Below are positions 23,136 to 33,900 of a DNA stretch of 64,000 nt, one piece after another. Position 1 is the first letter of the stretch, and the number at the start of each line of letters is the position of its first letter. The DNA is taken from NCBI GenBank assembly GCA_027922465.2, contig BQMF02000044.1, forward strand, positions 558,001 through 622,000, read 5' to 3'. The notes beneath the pieces are model-generated. The model was not told where the DNA came from. It was given only the letters and a program-made list of their open reading frames with translations, and made no database searches. Origin of the DNA: Turritopsis dohrnii (lineage: Eukaryota; Cnidaria; Hydrozoa; Anthoathecata; Oceaniidae). A program made the position numbers and the translations under genes.

Positions 23136-23248
23136 TTTTTACCACCAACCTCGAACCCAGGGTCTCTTGCCTTTTCGATATACGGATAGCGGCTATCCCC
23201 GTATATCGAAAAGGCAAGAGACCCTGGGTTCGAGGTTGTTTTTACCAC
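23136..23248. mobile_element. Palindromic tRNA-like insertion with 10-bp target duplication
   Basis: Positions 23146-23238 are an almost perfect palindrome: CAACCTCGAACCCAGGGTCT continues to a 1-nt centre (ATAGC-G-GCTAT) and is mirrored to AGACCCTGGGTTCGAGGTTG, with only a 2-nt bulge. The direct repeat TTTTTACCAC flanks it exactly on both sides (23136-23145 and 23239-23248). GGGTTCGAGGTTG resembles a tRNA T-arm, so each arm may be a tRNA or SINE half. Confidence 0.8.
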
Positions 23249-23520
23249 TTGCCAAAAATATACTGACGTCATGGGAGGATCAATAAAAATGGCGAGAATT
23301 TAATAATACCGTGAGAAAGTTGGTGAAGGAATTTCATGATTAACCAAAATGCAGGAACTATAATGAGACCTTATTCAGTCTCATTGTTATAGATGTATTA
23401 AATTTACGGTAGACGATTTATGTTTCCCTGAGCATGGAAAAAGCCAACTAAATGTCTTTCTTATAATTTGTAACAAGAACAAAAAATTTATCTTGTTTGT
23501 CTATTTATATGTATATATAT

Positions 23521-23634
23521 TAAAATCGTCAAAAAGTCACTGCGACAAAGAGCATTTTTCATTGAAATACAGTGTATATTTCTATTGAAATACACTCCTT
23601 AGCAGTGATTTTTTAACAAATGTGCCGGCTGGGT
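23521..23634. mobile_element. Palindromic MITE, CCCAG family, copy 3 (left end lost)
   Basis: Begins AAAATCGTCAAAAAGTCACT and ends ATGTGCCGGCTGGGT. The left terminal CCCAG is missing, replaced by a TATATGTATATATAT run. Confidence 0.6.
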
Positions 23635-26600
23635 AAGCGCATTTTTTAATTTGAAACTAAAGATTTAAAATTTAATAGACAGAAACTTTATCTACAGAAT
23701 ATTCCTAATCTTATTAGACAATATGTTACGGATCAACATATCTCGCTAATAATAATTTTAACTTCTGATTATAAATAATTGGCTGTAATTTTTTTCACGT
23801 GATAAGTTCATGCTATCTTTCTGGTTGGAAGATCTTGTTTTTGTTTGAAATAACGAGGCGCTCCGAACAATTGTCTCGTTTACCTCAGAAAGTTATGACA
23901 ATGTTCTGTGGACCAACACCGTAATGATCATTTTGACAGAGCTATAGTAAAGATGGATGCCATGATGAAATTACCTATATTTAGCGTTTAAATCCTTGAA
24001 CATGCAAAAGAGTCTAAAAACAGCTGTACTTTGACATTTTGAACGCTTCATCTTGACAGCAAAACACTTTGATTGAAATAAATTCTCTTGTATATATTAT
24101 TCAACAAAACAAAAGCTTTGTATTTTAGGTTGTGCATTATCAATTGCATAATCGGATTAAAAATTGTAATTTTTATATTAACAGTTGATCTCTGGGAAAT
24201 CTTCGTGCAAGCGATTCTCCCAGCTATAAATAAATTAAACTTCACGAAAGAAACATTCATAAACACTTTGATGGTCTTGAATGAGAGAAAGATGAAGTAA
24301 TATATCTCGAAAGAGGCAGTTTTAGGGTTAGAGAGGTCTTAAGGTTTTAATATTTTTGGTTTACATTACATAAAATGAGTTTAAAGTCACTATCTGCTGA
24401 CTCTGCCCACTGAAAATGTTTTTAATTTGGTCAGTTTGTTGTCGCGTCATCAACTTTAGAAGCACTCATACATTCATTCACTCTTACATTCGTTTGTTTA
24501 CTTTGAATAGCGGATGGTTGTTTATTTTTTCTGGTCTGCGTAAGAGACTGTGTATCCTTTGAAAATAAATTTTTGAATGTGAATACTATTGGTTTGTGAG
24601 GTGGGATTTATTTTTCGTGAAAATTAATATCAGTTACTTTTTTATGTTGTTATGATGTTTTTTGTTCTTATTATTTATGTTTTGTTAGAACCAGTAAACT
24701 ATTTACCGTAAAAGTTTGCCTCAATATTCCTACTTTGAGGATTTCTGCTTCAAAAGTTCTTACTCCCGTTTTTTTTTTGTAAAGATAGTTTTCATGATAA
24801 ATTTACTTTTTAGTGAATAGGAAATTGATTTACTCGTTTATATGGGTATAAATTTATTAAGCACAATTTTCAGAATGCAAAATTTATTTGACTACTGGAA
24901 ATTGACAATGTTGAAATAACGTCGATAGAAGAAGAGCTTGTTTCATTCTTGTTATTCTTCACCTTGTTTATTTCATTTCATCAAATATACAAAATATTCA
25001 AGAAAGCCTTGAATCATATTTTGAAAAATGATCTAATATGCCCAAGCGTGAAATTGTTATAAGTTGTTTTAAGTTTTGGGATATTTTGAGCTTTAATATT
25101 CTAAGTAGAATTGTTCTTAAAAGAACAAAAGAACAAAAAAATTGTGTAATATAAAAATATGTAGACGAAAAACAAACGTTATCAAAGTCTGATACGGAAG
25201 AAAACTACAATAGCAAAAATTCAGTTTCTAAACACACGGCATTTCGAAAAGAGAAGTTTTTTAAAAGGCATTTATACTAGCATGTAGCTTTAGCTAAAAA
25301 TGCCCCCGCGCTCAAGCATTCCAATTTATACAGACAGCAAGCTATACATTAACAGCGGAAACGAAAACAAGTTTTTGGCCGAAAAAAAAACTGTTTGGGT
25401 TGATTTGGGACCTGATATGAGGCAAAGTTATATGCTTAAATATTTCGACAAAATCAGTTTTTGGCATTTCAAAACCAACTTGCAATATGCAACCCAAATA
25501 ATCTACACTTAAACAGATGAAAATATGCACAAAACTTTGTTACTTTTTGTTATCTCTTAGGTCTAAGTTACACTGATGCTAATATACCTTTCAAAAAGTG
25601 TAAATAAGGCTTAACAAGTAATATTAGAAAGTATTTGCTGCAAACAAGAGAAATGTGTGAATTGAAACCATGGATACATATTTTATAATTTTTATAATTA
25701 AAATAAGATTTGTTAAAAACATTCTGTAAGAGCCAAAAAAAAAAAAAACTTTTTCAAAAAAAAATTAAAGCGAAAAATCCAAACTTTGATTTAAAACAAA
25801 AAATAGCCAAAGTTTACATAAAAAAAACAAGAAAAAAATATATAGGTTTTATTGATCATGATCACACTAGGTTTGGAAGACAGTCAAAGAAGAAAAACAC
25901 GAAGAACGACAATTTGTAATATGGCTTTCTTGTATACACAGAAATCCAATTAAAATCTTTTGAAGGAAAGATCCGCCAAAAATCAGTGCATTAAACGAAA
26001 TTATTGAAAGAAAAATTTAGAGTTAAAATATATACAAAAATAAAATGTATGGTTGGCAAAATTTCGGATATCAAGCTGTGCTTCAAAATCCTTGTCGTTC
26101 ACTTCACTAAAACAACACAAAAGTAACACGAAAAATGTCTAAGCAATTTTAGCATACGATCTTCCTAAATAACATAGTATAATATAATAATAAATTAGGA
26201 AAGAGATACGAAAAAACATTCTGTCTCTCCCACTTACAGTACCATGCTTTGAAACGGGAAAAAAGCAAAGTCAGCTAATAATTGTATTCCACCGTGTAAC
26301 GTCAACACGAAAGTTGGAGGATGATGATGATGATGATGATGAACAAAATCGGAAACTGACATTCGCCTATCTCGTGAAACTACTATGCCTCCTCGCTCGC
26401 TTACGCTCGCTGCGGGGGCAATGATCTTTTTACAAATAATATCACATGATGTTATAATTAATACGTACTTAAAATAGTGATGTAATAATTATTATGAAAC
26501 ACGAGATGACTCTTCAAGTATGGTTGCTTTGGCGCATGCGTCAACGATTTTCAGGTTCAGCACGAAGATATTGTGAGGTCATCTAAAAAACGAACTATAC

Positions 26601-26921
26601 TGCGTCATGTAAACAAACCGATGGAAGGATAAGATCAAAAATTATTTTAATGCGATTGTGTGTATCGAGAATTTGGTTATATTAATTTAATATTTGTTTC
26701 TCATTTCTTTTGAACTATATCACGGAAGAAAAAATGAAAGTTTGTTGCAACGTGAAAATTCTCTGTTTACTTAGTAATGGGTGTTACAAGTTAACGCCTT
26801 TACGCCTCACATTGCCCGTAGGAGTTCTGAGCATGTAAATATGCGTGATTACCTTTAATTGACTTAGATTTCCTTTAGATGACAGTAATTATCAAGTTCA
26901 GTCAAATCGATTGAGGACAAA
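23635..26921. other. Long AT-rich stretch without a gene
   Basis: No convincing coding frame on either strand. It includes a GAT trinucleotide run at about 26319-26341 and a GC-richer CTCGCTCGCTTACGCTCGC motif near 26391. Frames such as 25300-25512 and 25710-25919 are lysine/asparagine-rich chance ORFs. The Ly6 promoter presumably lies at its right end. Confidence 0.4.
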
Positions 26922-26951
26922 GTGGTATCAGGACTGTTAGATGATTTTAAA

Positions 26952-28424
26952 ATGGCTGACAACAAAGTCTTGTGGATATTTATAATTTTCATATTCCTCT
27001 TTGTCGAGAATGGTAATTATTTTATTATTTCCTCAAATTTCTTCGCACTTCTATTGTTCTTCACTTCTTCGAAATTTCAAATCACAAGGAATGTTTCAAC
27101 GTTTAAACTCACAAAGGTTCATTATGTGTCGACGTTCATAAACTCTAGTAAGTTTTGTACGGGTTTTTTTCTGCTTACCACCTAGTTTCCAGTCTACGCT
27201 GTAATGCTTGCTACAGTCGACAATCATTGGAAGATTGCCGATCAGAAGAGCGATCCATTTCGTGTTCAGACGATCACGTTTGTTTCACTGCCGAAGATAA
27301 AATATTTGGGGATCTGAAGTTTTATCACAAGGGTTGTAAGAGAAGGGATCACTGCAATCCTGTGTCGTTATGTGGTTCGCTATCATGCAAAGTAAGTATC
27401 GTTTAACCCCCGTCAATCTTAGAAATTCAAGGAATTCTAGGTGACCATAATGATCGAAAACAGGGGGTATTACAAGATAATTACTGACTTAAAATAATAC
27501 AGATAGAAAAGTACCAGCTTCGTGTCTGTGAAAAGTGCTTAGTTTTGAAAAAAGTACCATTTTTTTGTCGATCCAGACAATTCATGAATAAGCTTTACTT
27601 ATCCGACTTCTTACTCATTTACGTGGCTTGGTAATTACTGACGATTAGGAGACAATTAGTTAATTTGCGGTGGGCATCAAATGCTTGAATAGCTTCTAAA
27701 TTTTGAAACGGGTGGGTAAACTTACGCCCTGAAATTAATTTTACTTCCGCACGCCTTAGGAAAAATGATTCATTTAAATAAATAAACGACCTCATTGTTT
27801 CAGAACGAAATGATAAAATCATAACTGATAAGAAATAACTAAGGAAGCTGAGTCGTCGCTTGTTGCTTTATTTGTATTTATCTTAAATCCATTAACCTGC
27901 AATTATCGATCAATCACTCAATCTATATTTTACCTGCAGTTTATGGGACAGAATTCAAACATTAAACTTTACGGTGTAAACCTTGTGAATCCTGTCTGGG
28001 TTAGTGAGGAAAAGGTTTGGACTTAGCCATATTTGTTCAAATACTTTTATAAGTGTTTTCACCGTAATAACGCAATGTTTGAGTCCTGTCACATAAACAT
28101 ACTCTTTTAGGCACATTCATATATTTCATTAGCTTTTCATACTTAATAAACCAAATAAATTTATGATCGACTGCAATTAATCAGTTGTCAGCTTTATGTT
28201 CGGTTTATATCACGTCATCTTTCAGAAATCGACGTCTAACTCTTACCGACAGGCCCCTATTGCCGGCCCTTTTGACATCGCGCGCCCTATGTTTTAGTCC
28301 GAAATTTTTGTTTTAGCATTATTGTTGTTCATCGCATCACTGCAATAGTGCCGTTCCCATGACAACGTATAGCAAAATCAGTCTGGGGATTACTGGTCTG
28401 TCGATTTTACTGTTGGTGAAATGA
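26952..28424 (+). CDS. Ly6/uPAR-family GPI-anchored surface protein
   Basis: Three exons: 26952-27012, 27186-27391 and 28317-28424 (375 nt, 124 aa), with phases 1 and 0 agreeing and GT/AG borders. Exon 1 encodes a signal peptide (MADNKVLWIFIIFIFLFVEN). Exon 2 carries the three-finger core: LRCNACYSR near the start, DHVCFTAED in the middle, then KGCKRRDHC and CGSLSCK. Exon 3 gives the family-defining end HYCCSSHHCN, followed by a small linker and a hydrophobic tail (ISLGITGLSILLLVK, stop). That tail is typical of GPI attachment. The ten or more cysteines would form the disulphide scaffold. Members act as cell-surface modulators or ligands, but the specific partner cannot be inferred. Intron 2 contains the 162-bp MITE copy 2. 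Confidence 0.85.
27938..28099. mobile_element. 162-bp MITE, copy 2, in Ly6 intron 2
   Basis: AGTTTATGGGACAGAATTCA at the left and GAGTCCTGTCACATAAACA at the right. The sequence between is the same as at 20456-20617 with scattered changes. Confidence 0.7.
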
Positions 28425-29127
28425 AAGCCCTGCTGATTGAACGTTTAAAAGGTTTTATGTTACATTTTCACGAAAACCAAATGAAATGTAGTCATGGCAT
28501 GACGGTTGAAAAATAAACAAGACATCCGACGCTTGATGTATGATATTACACAAAAATGGCACGTAATGTTCGAGTGTGTTATATTTTGTTTGATGGTATA
28601 GATGATATGATTTATGACCTTCTGTTACATTCATTTTGTATAAACCTAAAACCTAGACCTCTCCAGAGTGGAATGAAAACTCGTTCGTTTTCAATCCTCT
28701 TCATGTCTTTTCTGTTATATTGTGTCCACCATTTTTTATTTTCGATATTTTGGTGTTAGCCCAACTTGATACCTAGGGAAAATGGTAAAAAGGACTAGGT
28801 GCGAGGTTGGTGAAAACCTATTTTTCATTTTGTCTGGATAAGTGAGGTATTTCGGATTGATGCAGACTTGGTTATTTTATATATTGTTAATATCAGACGA
28901 TTAGATTTTACTAACTGAATCAAATAAATTTGAATCGATTCCTATTAACAACCTTGTCCATGAAGGTTTTTTCGTATTTTTGGTTAAGCGAGTAAATCTT
29001 CAAATCGCTTCTCAATTTATTAGTGACATTAAACATTTCCCGATGTGAATCCGAAATTTCCGATCACGGGTAAAGTATTATGCAACCAAGAGATTCACTT
29101 TTTAGTTATTTAGTTTTTACGTATGTC
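28425..29127. other. Ly6 3' flank, no gene seen
   Basis: AT-rich. A frame at 28556-28759 (plus) has no domain. The Ly6 3' UTR should lie at the left edge. Confidence 0.35.
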
Positions 29128-29253
29128 AAATGAATGGCTGACCGCCCGAAACACCGCCCGTCAACTGGGTGTTTAACCGCCCAAAATAACGCTCGTGAAA
29201 TGAATGGTTGACCACCCGATATATACCGCCCGTCAACATGGTGTACGACCGCC
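29128..29253. repeat. Two tandem copies of a 70-bp unit
   Basis: AAATGAATGGCTGACCGCCC begins one unit (29128) and AAATGAATGGTTGACCACCC the next (29198). Each contains ACCGCCCGTCAAC followed by GTGT and ACCGCC. The second unit runs into an open frame (29208-29531, 107 codons, plus) with no recognised domain; it is not called as a gene. Confidence 0.65.
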
Positions 29254-30180
29254 ACAGATACACATATGCAAAGTTTAGAGAAGCAAATTATAAAATTGTA
29301 GAAGAGACAGGAAATTGGAGCAGCTTCACTTATAATGGTGATTTACACATTCCTTTCGTAGGCAGTTATCTCGATGTTGTGGTTTTCGTGACTGCACCAA
29401 AATATTGTTTTTTCAAAAAATTGGCAAGGGAAAGTGATATTGTTCGGAACGTTGTCATTTTAACGATTTCATATCAACGTGTGTGTGTTGCACTAACTGT
29501 AGACAATATAAGGATTGAATGCCATGCATAATCTGAAATCGAGGTCGATGACGTCATCAAAGATCAAAAGGATAATTTTCAAAGAAGTATATTAACTGGA
29601 TAAAAAAATTTACAATTGCAAACTTAAGTTCTACTGGAAATTCTTTAGTATATTAATCATAGAGAAGGAATCGTCACAGGAGATTCGAAGGTCATCCTCA
29701 CTAGACTATCACATTGCGTCCAAACGGAATGAGGCTTTAAAAAATCTTTAAAATTCTGGCCTCAATATACAGCACTTCATCAACAAAAGTTTTTTCATGA
29801 TGTTACCCCCGTGTTAACTAGACGTTTCTATACAGCATTGGATGAATTAGGGTATCTGAGCCGGGCCGCAAAAAATTATATCAACCTATTTATAAATACA
29901 AAATATCTCTAAACTCTATACTGTGTAAAGAGAATGAATTATTCCCCCCCCCAAAAAATACATTTGACATTGTATACTCATTGAATCAGCGAGTTCACAA
30001 ATTGTATAGCCTCGCTTTCATTTTTGTTTTACTTTTTTCCATATCTCTCTGGCCTTATCAACCGCCCCAGAATAGTTGGAAAACAACTTTTGTATTGAAA
30101 ACGAGGCTCCACAAGAGTCACTTAGACTGTACGTTACTAATACAAATATTGTGATACGAATATTGTGAAATGGTAAACAA
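29254..30180. other. Unassigned stretch with a 107-codon frame
   Basis: The frame with ATG at about 29238 and stop at 29531 has reasonably mixed composition (IPFVGSYLDVVVFV) but no known motif and no visible splice partner. The rest is AT-rich and featureless. Confidence 0.25.
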
Positions 30181-30294
30181 TTGAAAAATCTCTGCGAAGG
30201 AGTGCACTTCTAAAGAAATAGACACCCTATTTCAGTACAAATGCTCTTCGTAGCAGTGACTTTTTGTCGATTTTCCCCACAGGGAAGTTGTAAA
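30181..30294. mobile_element. Palindromic MITE, CCCAG family, copy 4
   Basis: ATCTCTGCGAAGGAGTGCAC is mirrored by CTTCGTAGCAGTGACTTTTT, and the copy ends GATTTTCCCCACAGGGA. It is inverted relative to copies 2, 3 and 5, and its ends are degenerate. Confidence 0.5.
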
Positions 30295-30876
30295 AATAAT
30301 TTTTCGTATTGGGTGACCGGGAGATCGGAGTTCTGTGTATTAGAACTTCTCCGCAGAGTTGTTATGCAACACGCTATTAAAATCTAACCCAAACTGGCGG
30401 ACCTCTTAATCAAGAAGATATCTTGACAGTTATTGAAATTAAGCATAAAAGGAAGAGAGATGCGTGAAATTTGCGGTGGAGAGCATCTGAGAAGTCAGCG
30501 GAGTAGCTTAAACAAACATTTTGATAACATCGTGAGTTGTTACTGGGGAAAATCGTTCGTTAAAAAACAAAACATTCACAAAAATGAACGTGAAAACAAA
30601 AACAACAATAAAAAACCTCCAAGACAGAGTTCATCACTTGACTCTCCTCCACTGTCCAGTGATCAACCATCCAATGAATATATAGATTTCATGGGGTCGA
30701 GTGTCCTCTGCTGATGAGTGACTTGTTTTGAACACTCTTTTTCTTCTCCTTCCTAATGTCTCAAGGTCGTCATTTAATATGACGGACGTCACTTATCGAT
30801 TCGATTGCGTTGACTGGATCGACGACGTCGACAATCGCTGTAAACAACACAAAGAGTAAAAAAAAAAATTACATTA
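30295..30876. other. Stretch between Ly6 and EEA1 3' ends
   Basis: A frame at 30433-30714 (plus, 93 codons, Lys/Asn/Ser-rich) has no recognised domain and is left uncalled. Otherwise nothing was seen. Confidence 0.35.
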
Positions 30877-30882
30877 TTTATT
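30877..30882 (-). terminator. Poly(A) signal AATAAA for EEA1
   Basis: AATAAA on the minus strand begins 18 nt after the EEA1 stop codon (stop at 30903-30901). If used, it implies a very short 3' UTR. Confidence 0.5.
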
Positions 30883-30900
30883 ACCAGGTCTGTATACGCG

Positions 30901-33900
30901 CTAAGGATTATGGGGCGTTCTAAGGATTCTGGAAACAAATTTTCTCACCCGCACGTTGCTTCCTCTCAAACTGCCCAGCTCCACCGAGCAAAGTTGACAT
31001 ACACGCACGGGTTTTTTGCTTGACGTCACGATGGCTTGGTACGACGAACATTCGCTACAAAAGATCAACCTAAAGAGACGAGGGTAATCGAGAGAAATGA
31101 AGAAATAGAGCAATTACGAAAGTTGAACGAGTAGAACAAGAAATGTGTTGGATAAGTGCTCAACCGCAGCGAGGAAATTCTAGCACAAATCACAACAGAG
31201 AACAAACCGCAAAAATAACCCAGCAAATAACCAAACAAACTTACCCGCAATTTCGGCAGTGATGCTACAAGATGAAAGGAAAATAATATTGTAAATAAAT
31301 GCGAAGAAGCCGAAAGCAAATCAACTCAGTCAAAACACCAGGAAATTCATGTGACAATGCATAGGGTTGACACATCTTTTATGAAAAAAATGCTCTGTTT
31401 TCCCTGACTTTTTGCTTTGCAAACCCATACTTTCTCCCTGACCAGGGTTGACCATGTATAGTTTTTCCATGACCAATTCACTACTGTTTTCGTTTTTTCA
31501 TTTTTTACAACTCTAGTGTATATACAAAGATAGATAAAATGCACCAAAAATCTCAAATCGGGACTATATTATAAACAAAACAAAACAATTGAAATACGTT
31601 CTACTCATCAGGAATTACCAAATAGGAATAACTTTGCATCACATGAAAAATATAAGGCTACTAAAATTTCTCCCTGACCAAATTAGGAAAAAATTCCCTG
31701 ACTTTTTGCAGAATTCTCGCCTGGTTTATATGTCGCATACCTTCCTAACTGTCATAGTAAAGGCTTTCTCGCCTGGTTTATATGTCGCATACCTTCCTAA
31801 CTGTCATAGTAAAGGCTTTCTCGCCTGGTTTATATGTCGCATACCTTCCTAACTGTCATAGCAAAGGCTTTTCTCGCCTGGTTTATATGTCGCATACCTT
31901 CCTAACTGTCATAGTAAAAAGCTTTCTCGCCTGGTTTATATGTCGCATACCTTCCTAACTGTCATAGTAAAGGCTTTCTCGCATTTCTTGCATGACGTCA
32001 CATCGGAATCCTTCTCCCACTGTCGATTTGACTTGATAGCCTGCTGAACCTGTACACAAAACAGAAAAATACGTCACGCGTAAAAAGACTTTTAAGTAGA
32101 AATTTCAAATATGTGGTCACGTTAAAAATCTAAAGCCGAGATGTTTCGCTTTTGTGACGAATATCATGTGAGATTGGAAAACATCAATGAATATGTAATT
32201 ACTGTCAAAGCTAGCAGACACTTCAACCCCAGTTGGCAAAAATATCAAAAAGTCACTGCAATGAAGTGCATTTGCATTGAAATAGTGTATACTCTTCCAT
32301 AGGAATGCACTCCTCCGCAGTGATTGTTCAACATAATTGCCTGGTGGGACTGAACTGACTCAGTCATACGGCCCTTACCTGCAAATTCTGATTTTCCTGG
32401 CCTAGTTCTTGCAATCCAGATAAGGCCTGGTCTAGACGCCTTTTTGTTTCAGACAACTTCTGTTTAGTAGCCTTGTGTTGTTCTTCGCTTGATAATACCC
32501 TATACACACCGTAACAATGTTTGGACTTAGTATGATACGTCTTTACAAAGAAAGGAAAACATCATCGCACTGATAAACGACAACGGTTTATCATACAGAT
32601 TTCAAGCAAACGGGTCGAACCGGAAAAATCCGAATTCAGCAAATGATGAAAAACAACATAATGGAAACCTCGTATTCAGTTAAAACGAAATTCCACTCAA
32701 GAAATTGTTATTAGATGGTCAAAAAAGCATCTAGTCATGCGCATGCGTATTAAATTATATCTCATGCTTTCAGTGTTCTAGGACTGTTTGTCACGTGAAA
32801 GAAGGTGAAGTACTCTTCGAGGATGGTTTGCACACACTTACCTGTCCAATAACGCCTTCTTTTCTTCATTTTTATTTTGTAACTGTGCTTCCATCACTGA
32901 AATAAAAAAAATGGTTGCAAGTGAATTTCAGAAGATAGATCCGCCTCAAAAATGCCAGGGTGTTCTCAAAACGCCTTGAGACCAAATGCATTGATTGGTC
33001 AATGACCATTAATGGCGTCAAATTTGAACGTAAACATAACGCCAATGGTGGCTAAAAGCGCCGCTTTTACATAGAGCCGCCGGCATGGTGTAAAGGACAT
33101 TTTTGTTTTACCTGTTATGTCGCCTTTCAGCTCATTAGCCTCGTTTTCAGACGTTTTGAGCTTGATTTCAAACTCGGCAATTCGGCGATCCTTTAATGAC
33201 GAATCATCCTCGACTTTCTGCATCTTCAACTTCACGGCTGAAACTTCATCGTGCATGCGCTTCTCAAGATCATTTTTACTTTTCTGGAGCATGTTGAAGT
33301 CGGATGTAGCCTTGTCCTGTACATTCGCACAATCCGAAAATTATTGATAAATTATGCGTAATTACGCATTCACTTGGAAATGTATGCTAACAATTTCATG
33401 GAAGTGAAGGCAGGAATAAAAGAAAACAGAAAAGCTTGTTAGAGGTAACTCACACTTACCTCAAAACAAATCTTGAAGAAAAAAAAAGAATCATAACTTT
33501 ACCAGTTTATTTTTCAGACTGGTTGATTCTTCACGTAGGGTTTCTTGAATAACGCGTGCATTTTCTTTACTTTTTTCATGTGCTTCACGCTCCTGGTCAA
33601 AATACAATACGTCACCAATAGAATACATTTTACATTTTAACGGAAGAATTGATTGGAAAACACAATGAGGCATAATCATTGATAGGGCGCAGTTGTATAA
33701 TTTTAAATGAAAAGTACACACAGTCAAAATAACATGAGGAGGAATAGAAGATCGATCGTTTTCCTACATCTCAGTTGATCTGGAAATAATACAATGCAAT
33801 GATGGTCCACAAGGGAGCTTAACAATGGTATGTACCATGATTGTACTTACCTCAGTAATCTGAACATCCTTTCCATCCATCTGTGTTTGGAGTTTGGATA

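Noticed and set aside
23160..23240. A functional tRNA gene at the GGGTTCGAGG motif
   Set aside because: Only a T-arm-like half is present and the sequence is a mirror palindrome; there is no acceptor-stem pairing for a full cloverleaf.
22880..23272. 130-codon minus-strand frame
   Set aside because: It runs through the palindromic insertion and its duplicated flank; no domain.
30433..30714. 93-codon plus-strand frame as an extra Ly6 exon or gene
   Set aside because: Low-complexity Lys/Asn/Ser content; the Ly6 gene already ends properly at 28424.
31589..31852. Plus-strand frame through the 52-bp repeat array
   Set aside because: The frame exists because the tandem unit happens to stay open. 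The array is explained by the minus-strand EEA1 exon end.
31715..31976. CRISPR-like array
   Set aside because: Direct tandem units with no unique spacers, in an animal gene.
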